A DNA stretch of 64,000 nt, taken from the NCBI GenBank assembly GCA_002189035.1, contig NEEC01000004.1:5580001-5644000 (forward strand), read 5' to 3'. The position numbers and the translations under genes were made by a program. Below, piece after piece: positions 37,755-54,500 of this stretch (its first letter is position 1; the number at the start of each line of letters is the position of its first letter). The notes under the pieces were generated by a model. The model did no database searches. It was not told the DNA's origin and saw only the letters and a program-made list of their open reading frames with translations. The stretch is from Utricularia gibba (Eukaryota > Streptophyta > Magnoliopsida > Lamiales > Lentibulariaceae).

Positions 37755-40529
37755 TTATTCAGAGTCGACCAACAGATCATCAAATGCAACGAGAGATTTC
37801 AGCTGCTGGCTCAGGGAAGCAATTGTCTTCTGGCACTCGGCGAAATTACGGGCGACTACCTCAAGTTCTTTGTCCTGCATCAATGATGATTGGCAGGCAG
37901 AATGATTACTTGTGAAACCAAATTAGTTAGAGCCTTGAAGAGTTGAAGGAGACTTAAGTTCGATGATGTGTCAACCGAAACCAAATTATCATGTACCTGC
38001 GTGAGTCGACACTCTGCTAAGATGACTGGTTTCTGGGACTGAGAGTCTTGCTGCATTCTTGATATTTCAGCTTCTAATCTGATACACTTAGCGGCTGCTT
38101 CTCTCGAAAACTGGCTTTCCTTCTCCACTTGTTTTTCTAGGTTAGAGATTGTGGACTGCAATGTCTGAAGCTTGATTTCCATCTCATTCACTTGTTTTTC
38201 TGCCTCCATTTTCTTCATCTTCGTGTCCTCCAGTTGCATCTTAGTGATTCTAATCTCTTCCGCAAGCGCTGATGTCTCTGACTGAGAATCAGATTTCATT
38301 TTTGGGATTTCAACTTCCAAAGTGTTGCAAGTTGCTGCAGCTTGCTCACAAGCTTTTACCTCGATGACTGACTCTGATTCTGCCTTTTTGCTTGCATCCT
38401 CGAGCTGCATCGCTAATTCGTTTTTTACAGCAATTGCTTCATTCAGCTGAAAATGGAATCTTTGAGACTTTTTCTCAGCTTCATCAAGAAGCTTAGTCAT
38501 GTTCTCGAGCTTTATCACTGAATCAGCTAGTTCTTTACTAATTTCCTTCTTCTCTTCGTCAGCCAGTGTGAGCTGCTTTTCCATATCAATTAATTTTTCT
38601 TCAGTTCGTTTGAGGTGATTCATGGACACCTTGAGCTCACTTTGGCACTTACCCAGAGCAATCTTCAGACTGAGTTTATCAGCAGTCACACTCCTTAAAT
38701 TTTCCTCCAGCTCAGTTGTTCTCATAATTCCATGTTCCTCTTCACACTGCAGAGCATTTTCGGTAGCTAGGAGACATCCAGGTTGTGTCTCCGGGAAGGC
38801 TGCTGCTAGCCTCTCCATTTCCAGAAAATCATCCATCACATCAATCTCCACAGAAGTAACTGTCGTGCTTCCGACTGCTGTTCCATTCGTAAGCTGTTTC
38901 AAGTCTATCGCAGAGGATAAGTTAGCAGCACAATGCTCATTATCTATTGGCTCTGGTACACATGACTTGCAGATATCATTGTCAATATACAGTATCCTCT
39001 CTCCACTGTCTGATTGACTGTCTGTGAATGATTCCGCACACACTGATGATTCAGTCACTGAGTGGCTATTGCTGAGACGAGCTGCTTTTCGGGCCACTGA
39101 TTTCAATCTACGGCACTCTGCTTCAAGCTTTGCCACCTTCTTGATGGTGTCAATGTAAAGCTTGCTAGTGTTTTCTGCGGTTTGAATGCTCAGATCTCTC
39201 TCCTTGGCCCTCCTCTCCAGCTCCTGATCTTGTGACAGCAACTGGAGTTTGAGGATTGAGTTCTCTTTCTCAAGAGCTTCAAGCTTGGAGCAGGCATAAG
39301 CATCAGGCAAGGTGATGTTGGTATTCACCTTTGCAGTTTCAAGTTGGGAAAGGAGCGCGGCGAGCTGCGTTTCGAGCTCAGAGGTTTTCGACTCCCACTC
39401 ACTGTTTCTCTTGGCCACCGCATCGGAAATTTTATCTTCTTGATCGTCTCTTGCTTGCCGAAGCTGTTGCAGACACTCTTTCAGGGCTCCATCAAGATGG
39501 CCAACACGTTCATCAAGGATTAATTTCTCCTGGACTGCGGCATCATTCAGCTTCTTCAGAGCTAATACTTCACTCTCAGCCCTCTCCCAGCCTACAACAA
39601 GAGAAATTTCATCTCAGTTTTGCAAGCCTTGGCATTTCTGTTGGCAGCAATGATACCTGATACAGCTTCTTCTGCAACTCTGGCATGCTGCTTAACCAAC
39701 TCATCCTTGGCACGGATAGTAAGAAGCGCTTCAGATAATTGAGCCTCCAAAGAGGGACTTTGGCTGCTGGCTTCTTCACGGTCCTCTGGGCATTGGCGGT
39801 TACCATGATCTGACGCTGCCTGTACAAACATGCGTTTCAGAATAGAGTGCTCACCCCCAAAACACAACAAAATGAGAACCCATTTTGCTACGATACACAT
39901 AAAATCAAAAGTTGGTTGAATCAGATAAAAACACAGTCGCTATGGAGGTAAGTAACTAAGTGCTGTGGCTGGAATAAAAAAGGGTGGCTTTTTTTTAGGG
40001 GGGAAAAGAAAAGAAAGAGGTTGTCAGTTGTGGTCCATCTTCAACAAGAAACCCGCACTATCTGGTCCCTTCGTTTCTAGACTGCAACTCACTACAACTC
40101 CAGATCTATATCTAGATTCCATTGCTTGTAATTGTGAGTCACGGAGGAATTTAATGGGTCAAGTTAGTCAATAAACATGCTGATTACAGAGTCCAGAAAT
40201 ACAGCCATCCCTACGACACGGATTCCAGTTCCACTGGAAGGAGAAAAGAAGACGAAGAAGAAAATGAAAGGTAAGGCATCCTTGTTATCAACCACACGAC
40301 CAGGGAAATGAATAGTTTTATAGTATGATGGAAGATCTAGCTAGCATCAAAACCATTTAAGGATGGATGGTTTCCTTGCGAGAAAGTGGTATGCATGAGA
40401 AAGAGCCGGTTTTTGCCAGCGAACCTGATCATCGGAATGTGACAACGAGGACTTTGAAGCATCGTGGGTTTCACCACTTGGAGTCTCTTCCGAGGGATTC
40501 CGCTGCTGGTGCCAACTTCTCTGATCCAT
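37755..40529 (-). CDS. Filament-like plant protein (FPP, DUF869), long coiled coil
   Basis: Four exons: 40529-40425, 39819-39657, 39591-37997 and 37874-37755, giving 660 residues. The N-terminus MDQRSWHQQRNPSEETPSGE resembles the MDRRSW-type start of the family. The conserved block follows: LSEALLTIRAKDELVKQHAR, VAEEAVSGWERAESEV, ALKKLNDAAVQEKLILDERV. LQLLSQDQELERRAKERDLS and KLEAECRRLKSVARKA are next. A less regular central part holds the motif VMDDFLEMERLAA, and a second long coiled coil follows. It ends with DKELEVVARNFAECQKTIAS. FPPs bind the MFP1-associated protein MAF1 and one member works with the exocyst and VETH vesicles in secondary-wall patterning. The large first intron (about 600 bp) may carry regulatory sequence. 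Confidence 0.92.
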
Positions 40530-42065
40530 CTATCTCTTCAAACCGTCCTTGGTCATCTGGTCTGCTTTTAACCCTCAAGAATTAGCCAGCATAATGACAA
40601 CGGAATGGTGGGTGTGGCGAAAGATTTTTTTCTTTTTCTTTTGTGAATACAAACGAAAATCCTGGAGATCGATTCATTGGGAATGGAGCAGGAAAACTAT
40701 AAAGAAGACAAACCCCAACAACAAGCCCTTCATATAAAACTCAAATTTCTCATGAAATAAATGGTGGGCACAAGGCGTTTTCTCACTGTTTGTGTGTCAG
40801 GAGTCGTCACACACAAATGTTAAAAAGTTAAGCTTACGCCCAGAGCCGAAGCATGAAGCCAGGGGAGAGCACAGAAGATGAGAGGGGAGAGGGAGTGAGA
40901 GAAGGCTGGGGTGGGTACCGTACATGGGAGGGATATCATCGTCACCCTTTAAAGGGATGGATGCTGCATTAAGAGGCACACAACACCAGGCATTATGAAT
41001 CAGTAAATAAATAAATAAGCGCGACCCACTTTACTCACTCCCCCCTACCCATCGCCATGGCTAGTTGGCTACTTTAAGGAGCCCACGCAGAAATAGTGAA
41101 ACTAAAGCCATGAGACTCTTTCTCAAACCAACTCATCCAGTGTTTTTTTTTTCTCCTTTTTGGTTATGGGTATTCATTCATTCATAACATCACTGGAGAG
41201 ATAAAGAAGGAAAACAACCTTTGGCATCTTTTCATCTCATTTCTACACGTGAGAAGAAATCATTTATGGCAAGGTGAGAAGCAATCTCTAACACCAGGAA
41301 TAGGAAATAATTTGTTCCGCCGTTCTGATTCCTGCCTCCCTTGCTGGCTGTTGGATTCTTTTCTTCAGAGGAAGGAAAATAAGGAAATTAACGAACCCTG
41401 CCGGCCCTCCTCTCTCAGGATTCCTGTACAGTTTTGGATGGATGATAGGCGAGAATTTGGACAGAAGTGGAAGACTACTATTCTAAACCACCACTGTGAA
41501 AGGGAACGCTCGGTTCCAAGTCGTAGCATCCCATTCCATCATGGATAAGCTCTAAACATGATCAAGACGCGTGATAACATCTAAAAGTAAAGGCATCAAC
41601 CTCCCCCAAAAGCTAATTTTCAAATGGGTAGTTCAAGCTCAACCCCTGTATATCTACACTGTGGATTACACGACGAATTTCCGAAGGAATTTGGTCCATC
41701 AAACACGCAAAGTTAGGGAGAGAAGTTCATTCATATTCTAGGAGTATTATACTACTTGATAGGTATCAGAGTTCAATTTCGTGTGTGAGCTTTAAGGGGT
41801 TGGTTATTTAGCTTTTCAGAAGTGATCATATGACAACCTTCAAGGCTTGTTCTTGAAAGTTTTCCTGCCAAACATGAGTCGAAGGAAAAACATTTTACAA
41901 CAGTAAAATCATTTATTTATCGCACGTCAGGTCAGGAAAATTCTGAAACAATCTGATGCTTTCCAGTAGTTGGGTTTTCCTTTGCTGTTGGACAAGCCTC
42001 CTATCTTACTGTAGAAAAAAAAAAAAAAAACAAGCTGCTGCGCTCCCTGCTATCTGCTAGCCAGC
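40530..42065. other. Intergenic: FPP upstream region and Pelota 3' flank
   Basis: No gene supported. Contains an AATA run near 41006-41018 and poly-A at about 42016-42030. The 99-codon plus-strand frame at 41249-41548 has no domain. Confidence 0.45.
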
Positions 42066-44743
42066 CTACATTTCCAGGTCTTCCAGCTCAGGAAGTGGGA
42101 AACGGAGAATAGCAGCAACTCCAGTCAGCTGTGCAAGTTCTGTAAATCCAATCCACACAAGAAACAATAAGCAACAACAAAATGCACAAACAAACCGAGC
42201 CCCTTATCTTCGGAGTGACGACTCACGTTCTCCTGAAACATGCATGGATGACAAGATGTACGCTTCACCTTTTGACGCCCTCACCGACTCCACCAGATTT
42301 ACGTATTTCTGCCTTACTGCCACATCACCACTCCTGGTGCAGGAACCACGGACAAATCTCGTTTAGACAAATTTTACTTTCATTCTCGTCTTCCTACCGC
42401 AGTTAGAGAAAATACCAACCTGAAAAGCTCATCGGTCAACAGTAGTGTGTCGATTGCCAATTGCTCATGCGCAACATCTACATGCTTTGGTCCGTAGCAT
42501 GCACGATTAGGATCCTAAAATAAAGTAAAGAAAATGATGGTTATCACAATAACATAAGCGCACAAAGACAAGAGGTTGTCCACATTCTCGATAACCAAAG
42601 CAGCTTCGTATATCACCAAATTCTGGTACTTGTATTTGGAACACAGATGAAGAGTAGAGTATGACCTTGGAAAGTATGGAAAAGAAGTTCTTGAGGGCTT
42701 GAACCTGCATCGGGAAAAACGAAAATTTTATGAAGAATGATCAACTCTAGAAAAAAAAAAGGAACTACCTCTTTAGCAGCCTTTGTATCCTTGATGATAT
42801 TCATCACATTTGGAGCCTCCAGAACCTCTCTCAAGCAATGCCTTTTTGCCGATAGAAACAAAAAACGCACAGAGTTATCAGCTTTGTAAGAAATAAAAAA
42901 GAATGACTGTTGTAGTAAGATCTCTAAGAAAATGAAACTGCTCGTACTTATATCCTGATGTAGTAGGAACAAGCACAATCCGTGACTTATTCTCAATTAT
43001 AGGTCTTAGTTGCTTCCTCTCTGCCTCTAGCAGTAAGTGCCGATGAAATTGGTCCTGAACAGAATTTCCATAGAAAACATGCATATCCTTATAGCCCAAA
43101 CCTTCATCCAAGTTGTGATAAATTAAAGACTCAAAAGAACTTCTGATGGACAACCTTCGTAAATCCAGGGCTGGCAATAACAGCACACCGAACAATACTG
43201 AAGTCAATGTGTTTCAGAAAGGCCTGAAGTGCAGTAGTGGTTATTCAATTTCAGAAGTTGAAGGCATGAATAGAATGGAGAAAAATAAAATGGTAAGCAG
43301 ATATTACAGTGATACCTGCATGACGTTGTTGAAGAATTTGTTTAATGCCTGTATAACCAAGAGGAAAATTACGGAATTCGGTCGGGGGGAGCGGAGAGCG
43401 GTAGTGGGGGAGCATCAGACTGCTATACCTTATCATAACCAGCAATAGCAGGTCCATGCTTTCGTGGTATTGAAGCTTCTATACGTGAACGGGTGGTTGT
43501 GACGCTATTGAAAGATAAAAACAACCATAAGAAAAAACTCATCAACAAATAAACTTCAGATATTGCCATTTCTTGGGCAACATAACTTGATATGAATTAC
43601 CTCTTTCCAACTAGAAAGAGATGAGCTAATCCTTCTTGCATCAAAACAACAGCTAAATCCGCACTCGCTTTAGGATCTGCAATAGGATTAAGCCGGACAG
43701 AAAAAAGATAGGATTAGATAAGATTATGTAAACACAACCTCCAAATTAATCAACCATCTACCAGATGCTTGGTTAAGCTCATCCAACGCTACAGAGTCCC
43801 ATAGGTCCTGGTTAAGAAAATTTTATAAACCAAACCAGGCCACCTCATTAAATCCGCCTTTCAAAATGTGAAGCGGCTAGTTGTCAGGAAAAACAAAATA
43901 TAGGTTTCCACCTTCTTCAAAGCGAAAGGTCTGTGAAGTTCAATTTCCAGAGTGTGAAATGCTCCTACCTGAAATAAGAAAACATATCCAGATGTAACTA
44001 GAAGAAGGAGAGAGAAGAAATAGAGGACAATGAATTAAATATAATAAGAGAACACAAGGGTTAAGGCTACCTACTGTGACATGTTCATTCTTCAACATGT
44101 TCTTTCCTCGAATCCGCAATGCAGACCCCTCTTTATCATACTCAATGGCCTGAGCAGTTTCTCATTCAATTAAAAAAAAAAAAAACATACATACAAAGAA
44201 AATGTAAAGGATAATCAAGCATAAAAGGCTTTTCTTCCTTTGCAGACTTTTTTCCAAATATGACAACTCAAGACATAACAGCAAAAATTGCTACCTCAAC
44301 TTTGATTTGAAGTTGAAGTTTTACTCTTTCAGAATCTCTTCCTCCTGAAGCAGCTTCTCTCATAACCTTCCTGCAATATATACTGCGATTGGAATTTCAA
44401 GCCAGCAATGCTAACTTCCGCAAAAAGAAAAAAAAAAAAAAAGCAATCTTGGAAGGCGCACGGAAGGGTAGATATAAAACCCAAGTCACCTGACGGTGGA
44501 ACAGGATACCATGTCACCCTGGGCAATCAAATTATAAGCCAGCCATAAATCATCCGCTTCTTCTGGGGTCATCTAGACGAAACCCATTCACCAAGAACAA
44601 ATCATTAGTTGAATATTTGTTGCCTCAATTCGGCTTACCATATAATGGAAAAAACGTAAATCGTTTAACCCTTCCTCGCCGGGAAAAAGTACCTTCACAC
44701 TTCCTGAACCATCAGGCATGAGATTCTTATGAACAATCTTCAT
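42066..44743 (-). CDS. PEL1: Pelota (Dom34) homologue, ribosome rescue factor
   Basis: Sixteen short exons: 44743-44693, 44572-44490, 44370-44295, 44149-44075, 43968-43912, 43807-43762, 43676-43601, 43504-43429, 43348-43316, 43223-43155, 43054-42948, 42841-42769, 42704-42666, 42514-42420, 42333-42227 and 42139-42066. They sum to 378 residues, exactly the family length, with matching phases. The N-terminal domain starts [17 protein letters not shown] and has [19 protein letters not shown]; the middle domain has [14 protein letters not shown] and [17 protein letters not shown]; the end has [19 protein letters not shown]. As expected for Pelota there is no GGQ motif. It acts with HBS1 in the cytosol to free stalled ribosomes (no-go and non-stop decay), and is linked to antiviral resistance in crops. 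Confidence 0.96.
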
Positions 44744-45871
44744 CCCCACCACCCCTGCCCTCGGTTTCTTCCTCAGAAACGATGGTGCAAATTTATCATC
44801 AGCCAATGAAAAGACAGAAGGAGATTTATTTACTAAGACAAAGGTTAGACCGCGCCTCGGAGTCGGCTGAGCTCTCCAGAGACAATAGATATTTTCTTTT
44901 TTTCCTTTGTCACCATACCCCAAAAAAGAAAACGTCGAGTGGTGTGGTATTTCTCGAAAGCCAAAGGAGGGTGTATTTCTGGCGTTGAAAGTTGAGCTTT
45001 TTTTTTTTGATACAACAGAATGTCTACTGCAGCGAATTCAGGGTCAACAATTCAAACATGAAGATATAGTAATGTATTATTACAGCATCTAAGAATGTAA
45101 TCTTCTGTTGCCACGCAATTCAACAACCGAATGTGGTAAAAGGAGTTGTTTAAGGGGCGCCTTTTGTATGGACTGGTTGGATGGTTCCCCGCGGGAGAGT
45201 GTGGCGTGGCATTCCTGATCCTGGGTGATGTAATTGCTCAAGGGAAACTGTCGTCTTTACAAGAGTTTTAAAGACAAAACATCTCTTAACAGTCAACAAG
45301 AATGACGACGCGTTTCCATGTCCCGTGTATAGCGCATCAATTAACCGCTATCTTCTCGCTGTCTGTCGAAGTTGAAGTCAATTAATTACTGAGTTCGGGG
45401 GGTATGTGGGCTGAGACTTTTCATTATGGCTTTTGGACCTCGTCCCGACTAGAGATTATCCCTCCCGAGATGGATAGGTACACACTCGCACCTTGATGAA
45501 GCACTGATCTCCCTTTATCAAGATCTCGGCTTTTTTCTTGCTGCTGTTTTCCCCCCTAACTGGTTCAAGGTTAGTTCTTTCTCAACAACACTTTCGCTGT
45601 TGTCCCCTTTTCTGATTTTCAGGTTTCTTGCAGTAGTTTATATTTATGTTCATGTCATAGTAGGCATTACCAGGGTTTCTGATTCTTTGGCTTAAATGCT
45701 TTCCATGCTCGCATCTGCCAATTGAAAACCAGTTCATTTAGTTAGGCTTTTTCTCCCTTCAGGTTTGGTTGGATGGCGGCGGTACTATTGCGATCTTGTT
45801 CATGTCCTATTGGGAATTGAATATTTTTTTTCGGTTACCTTGATTCCCACAATCCATTTGTTCTAGGTAAT
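44744..45871. other. Divergent region between Pelota and CDPK, with a CDPK 5' leader intron
   Basis: No protein gene. A leader intron of the CDPK gene is likely: donor TTCAAG|GTTAGT (intron from 45570) and acceptor TTGTTCTAG (to 45866), six bases before the CDPK ATG. The rest should hold both promoters. Confidence 0.5.
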
Positions 45872-48542
<2,671 letters not shown>

Positions 48543-49077
48543 CCACTGCAGCCGCCGCAGCGAATTCAACAGTACAAAGCCTCCTCCATTGTTCCCTTCA
48601 GCATGGGCTTTTGGTGTTAACATTGAATAAGTTTGTGAGCAAGCCATGTTTGCACTTTCCCAGGAAATTTATTCAACATGTGGCCCCATCCACACGTCCA
48701 CAAATATGGCATGGCTTGTGGGTAGCCTCCTCCGGAAAAATACCTTCATCAAGAATTCCGTGGCCAGCCCCAAACATATTGATAAATTACCTAAACTATA
48801 GTGTTTGCCTTTCGTCTGAAAAGACAAGATGGGAAAGGAGTTGGACAAGTGAATTGAATGAAGAAACAATATGAGCAACCAACCCAAAAATATATGCACC
48901 TTACAGGTCCTCTATACCTAGCAATCTACGGACCAATGCGAAAATGAAGGACAGTGATTTACAGAATTTAAAAATAGCAACGTGCCACGGCACAATGAGC
49001 GCCCAAAACCCGCAGCAGTGATGAACGCAAAGTTGATAACCAAGGCACCAAATTCTTCCTGTGGCGGTATTCCTTCT
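48543..49077. other. Convergent 3' flanks of CDPK and VPS60
   Basis: No gene supported; should contain both 3' untranslated regions. Confidence 0.5.
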
Positions 49078-51095
49078 TTAACCTCGAAGAGAAGCTCGAG
49101 GGACAGCTGGGAAACCCAGTTCATCCTCAGCCTGCCAACGATACAGATTAGTCATTATTCAGAACTGCTTTAATTCTAAAGAGCAATGATCCACTGCAGG
49201 CTTTTGCTGATTCCTAAATGTTAATAGTACCTGCACATTTGCTCGGCCTTGTTGAACGGTAGCATGCCCAGTTGGGGCAGCAGGCAAGTTCAGTTCCGTT
49301 TCCATTTCAGGTTCTTTATCGGGTTGGAGATAAGCGGGGACTCCAGTCTCAGTTTCAAATCCCATGTCCGCTTCCAAAGCATCAAGTTCTGGTGGACAAA
49401 TAGAGAATTACAATCCAAAAAGGAATCTTCTACAATGCTTCCAAACATAGAAAAAAGATATTGGCTAGAAGATCACTCCAACGCATCACGCTTATGATGA
49501 CTGTTTAAAATTGGCGTGCACATTTGGATTAGAAAATAACTAACCACCCAAGAGTTCATCCTCATCGATGTCATCAGGTACATTATAGCTCCTACCAAGC
49601 GACTCTTGGATTTCGTTACTCACATCCATAAGATCCATCATCTCATCTTGCAAGTTCTATGTTTAGCAAGCAATATCGTCAGCATCAGATACAAACTAAC
49701 ATAGGAAAAAATGTGAAGCACTGAAATGAGATACAAACATCTATGTCTTGAATTTTTACGGTCTTCATCATTCCCTTCAGCTCTTTGTTTGCTGACTTCA
49801 ATGCAGACATCTGGAAATAACACGGAAAAATTATGTATCTGAAAGGGAAAGCAAGAAACAGCACCTAAGATTCTAATTTAGCAGGCATAGAGAAAAAAAA
49901 TCTGATGCAAGTGAGGTGCATAAAGTATCAAAAAAATAGAAAACTACATGTTGTTTCTCCTATCTCTATGGAGATAGAAGTAGGCATCAGGTCCTACTCA
50001 CGTTAGAGGATAAGCCCGCCCACTTAGTTTTGAATTTACACTCTTAAGCAGCTACCAAAGAAACTTGTCTACTGTAAATTTCACCCAATTAAGGTTGAAA
50101 ATTGGTACGAAAAGCAACTTTCATAGAAAGATGTGACTGAAGACTCAGCTATGGGAAATGAAAATATATTATCTTAAGATATAAGCTAATAGATTAATAC
50201 GCTCACCAACAACTAATTGGTTTGAAGATGCTCTTAGTGGGAATAAGAGATTTTAATCATATTCCCATACGAATATGAATCTCAACTGTTTTACTCTTTA
50301 AAAGTAGTAAAGAAAAAAAAAACATAGTAAAAGAGTCAACGATCATAGGTATTCAAGGGAGAAGAGGTTTGCATACTGTTTGTTGTGCATCTTTGATCCC
50401 CTCAGCAGCAAAGGCAACTTGATCAAGATTAAAAGTCTGATTGTAAAGCATATCACGCTGACCTTCATACCTGAAAAGCTCAAACAAAAGAGCTCGGCAT
50501 GATACATACAGTTGTATGCAAAAAAAAAAAAAAAAAAAAACTCGGAAATGCATTTATACTTTTCGCAACTGATGGTCAGGTGGATGACTATCTTAATTGT
50601 ATAAGCCAATATACAAGTGAGGAAATAATCGAGCAGCTTCCACAATGACAAAAAAAGAGAATTTTGCGTAAGAAGCAGCTGTTTACATTCTTTTTTGCTT
50701 CAAAACCCTCATAGCCCTTGCTTTAACTGCTTCTTGGGCAGGTCCTGGTCTAGTCCTTTTGATCTGTTCCTTGTACCTTGCAAGTTCCGCATCAAGTTTC
50801 TTAATCTTTTCATCAACATTTTCACCTCTCTTATTTATCTGTTGAGGATTAAAGGGATCCAACATTGATAAAACAACCCAATGAATGCAAGCGATTTTCC
50901 AAATGTGCAAAACCCTCCATAAACCACAAGAAATAAAAAAACAGAGTGAAAATAAGAGTGCGCCAAAAGAAGCAGTAGAGGAGATATTCTTTTAGAAGAT
51001 GAAAAGAAAAAAGAAATCTTGCATACGCTATCAGAGGCATCCTGAACGGAAGGTGGAGGTTCTTTGTTTTTCTTCGCTCCGAACACCCTCTTCAT
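49078..51095 (-). CDS. VPS60: VPS60 / CHMP5, ESCRT-III-related Snf7-domain protein
   Basis: Seven exons: 51095-51027, 50838-50687, 50470-50377, 49810-49739, 49656-49545, 49388-49231 and 49131-49078, giving 236 residues. It starts MKRVFGAKKNKEPPPSVQDA, the basic first helix of VPS60. The Snf7 core follows: DEKIKKLDAELARYKEQI, AVKARAMRVLKQKRMYEGQR, and DEMMDLMDVSNEIQESLGRS. The acidic C-terminus (DDIDEDELLGELDALEADMG) is the part known in the family to bind LIP5/VTA1. It acts at multivesicular endosomes. A poly-A run at about 50520-50540 lies in intron 2. It is divergent from EXO70A1, with 490 bp between start codons. Confidence 0.95.
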
Positions 51096-51585
51096 CTTCT
51101 CCGGTCTTCGAGGGGTTGGATCGGGATCTAGAGCTTGAAGATCAATAAAAAGAAAGAAGAAATCTTTAGCGACGGTAAGATGTAGAAAACGATGACCAGA
51201 ACGCGGAAATCGTAAGGATGACGGGGGACGACGACGAGAGATCGGGTCAGAAGAGTAGAAGTGGGCCAAATAGCTTAGGCACCAACACTGGAAATAAAAA
51301 AAAAAAAATAGTCGGCGTAATTGTGTATCATATTTTATCCTAGCCTAGAACCGAACCCAAACCATTTTATTAAAAGGTGCGTTGGAAAATTAACGGTTAA
51401 ATCACGATTTCACATATTCTAACTCAACCGGATGTCGTTAGGGGTCCCCAAATGTAATTTTGGAAAATTACGGGGTACCTGATTCTTTTCTTTTCTACTT
51501 CTTGACTCTCTGGGCTCTCCTTGTCCGCTCCGCTGGTTCTCTCGCTTCATAATACTTCAACTTCCAAGGGAACGCAGCACAACAC
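51096..51585. promoter_or_regulatory. Shared (bidirectional) promoter region of VPS60 and EXO70A1
   Basis: Only 490 bp separate the two opposed start codons, so both leaders and both core promoters must lie here. An AT-rich block near 51295-51375 sits between a GA/CT-rich leader on each side. No clear TATA box was seen for either gene, consistent with housekeeping promoters. Confidence 0.55.
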
Positions 51586-54500
51586 ATGGGAGTTCCGGTG
51601 AGAGGATATGGGGGAGGGGCTGACGCCCTTAGCGACAGAGCTGCGCAGATGAGGGAGGCTCTTGTCAAGAGTCAGTCAATTACAGACAATATGGTTTCCA
51701 TTTTAGGATCCTTTGATCATCGCCTCTCTGCCCTTGAAAATGCGATGCGTCCTACTCAAGTAAGGGCCCTGCCTTACCTTTCATTCTTTTGATCCTTTGC
51801 TCTCCAGTCTTTTTTTTTTCTTTTCTTCTTGGTTAGTGTGAATACCTGAAACTTCCCCCAGTGTTGCATTTTGCGTTGTCATTTTCTGAGGCCACAGTGA
51901 GTCAGTCGGATATATGTGTATTGAATCAGTTGGTATTAGCTGCTTGAACTAATTTTCTTCTATCTGCTAAATGATCGAATGGTGGAATGGGATGAGCAGA
52001 ATTAAATCAACAATTTAAAGTTTCCTTGATCTGTCTTTCCAGCTTGGCTGCCCTGTTGGAATATGATATGGATTGATCCCATTTTATGCTGTTGTATTCC
52101 GTTGCCTTGTAACTTAGGGGATGACTGAACGCTTTTGTCGAAGTGAAAACAAGCTTCCCATGTTCCAATCCAAGTTTCTTTATGGTTTATTTTGGGCATT
52201 CCTCCCAGACCTTCTCTTGGCCACAGTCACCATATTTTTCCAAACTTACCCATGATCAGCCAGTGGTCTCTACATGTCACAGACACTGGCGAACCGTGAG
52301 AAGTATGACTATCTCCATATGCCACCATATTTTTCCAACTTACCCATTATCAGCCAGTGGTCTCAGCGTGTCACAGACACTGGCGAACCGTGAGAAGAAA
52401 AAAATATCTCCGTGTGCTTAAGATCAAGAAAAACATGTCCCTGTGTAACAACAAGCTTATTATATTGACTAATTTGAAAGAAGGCTTCAATAGGCTATTT
52501 TTTTCCTCTTCTGTTTCCATTATGCTCTCTTCATTTTGGAATTTTGTGGATTGTGTTCATGTTCTTTTTTTCCTTTTTTTAGATTAGAACACATGCCATT
52601 CGCAGAGCTCACGAGAACATTGACAAAACTTTGAAGGCTGCTGAGGTCATATTATCAAGATTTGATCTTTCTCGTCAGGTACTATTCATGCGATGGCTTT
52701 TATATTGACATGTTATTTTCTCCTCTGTGCTTAATTATCGTAAACATCCATATGCCGAAATCTGTTTTTCCTCTAGGCTGAGGCAAAGATACTTAAAGGG
52801 CCACATGACGACCTTGAAAGTTATCTTGAAGCAATTGATCAATTACGTAGCAACATTCATTTTTTTAGCAACAACAAAAGCTTCAAGAGCAGCGATGGAG
52901 TAATCATTCATACCAATAATTTACTTTCCAAAGCAATATCCAGGCTGGAAGAGCAGTTCAAACAACTTTTGTTGTTGTACAGGTTCACTTTTCACTTTGC
53001 AATTTTATTCACATATTCTTCCCTATTTTTGCATGACTGGCTAAGGCAGCATGAGATCCACTATCCAAACATAGAGTACTCATTCAAAATAAAAAATCTC
53101 GTAAGACTATTTGTTTATGTTAGCATTTCTAATTTTGACAGTTGAATTTTATAACTTTTATTATCAGTAAGCCTGTGGAACCTGAACGGCTTTTTGAGTG
53201 CCTTCCAAGTTCTATGCGACCATCATCAGGATCACCTGGTGGAAAAATCCCATCATCCAACAATCTTTCTGAACATTCAAGCAGTGTTACAGAGGGTTCT
53301 GAGTATACTACACCAACCTTAATTCCTCCACGAGTTATGCCTTTGCTGCATGGTTTAGCGCTGCAGATGGTTGAAGCTGTGAATCAGCAACAGCTACAGA
53401 AAATATACAGGTAAATATCTTTATATTTTGATAAGGGTAATGGTCAAATTTTATGTCCATAAAGTGGATGCAACATTTACTGGTTCTTTCCTCAGCAACT
53501 GTATGCTGCGTTTTTGAAAATTGTATTAGCTAAACAAACTCTTTGTTGCACCCATAAAGGGATGCTCGGTCTCCTGTACTAGAAGAAAGTCTTCGCAAAT
53601 TAGGAGTAGAAAGACTCAGTAAAGAAGATGTCCAAAGGATGCAATGGGAAGTGTTGGAAGCAAAAATTGGGAATTGGATCCATTTTATGCGGATTGCTGT
53701 AAGTTTTATTCGTAAGATTTATTTTTCATTAAGCGGGTTTCTGTAAACTGACCCCTGTGCACAAACAGGTTAAACTCCTTTTTGCTGGGGAACGCAAAGT
53801 TTGTGATCAGATTTTTGAGGGCATTGATTCTCTTAGGGATCAATGCTTTGCTGATGTTACTTCAGGAAGTGTTTCTGTGCTACTTAGTTTTGGAGATGCT
53901 ATTGCTAAAAGCAAGAGATCACCTGAAAAGTTATTTGTACTTTTGGATATGTATGAAATCATGAGAGAGCTTCAGTCAGAGGTAAGGCCAGATAGATGCT
54001 CTTGTTGACGGTTTAGGATATTGCAAAACTTGAAGGTTTCCCACTAGTTGTGTTTTTATCCAATGCAGATAGAAGCACTTTTTAGAGGGAAAGCATGCAA
54101 TGAGGTTAGAGAATCTGCTTTGAGTTTGACTACAAGGCTTGCTCAAACAGCACAGGAAACTTTTGGAGACTTCGAAGAAGCAGTTGAGAAGGATGCAACT
54201 AAAACAGCTGTTGCTGATGGGACGGTGCATCCACTGACAAGCTATGTGATCAACTATGTGAAATTCTTGTTTGAGTAAGTTTTCTTCCCAAGTCTTAGTC
54301 AAGTGCTGTTCTTTTTTTCCTATAGATGGTAAATCCAATGTGAACTTGGCATTTTTTATAGTTACCAATCAACCCTGAAGCAGCTTTTCCAAGAGTTTGA
54401 AAATGGGGAGACCTCAAGTTCTCAGTTGGCTGCAGTTACAATGCGAATTATGCAGGCTCTCCAGACCAATTTGGATGGGAAGTCTAAGCAATACAAAGAT

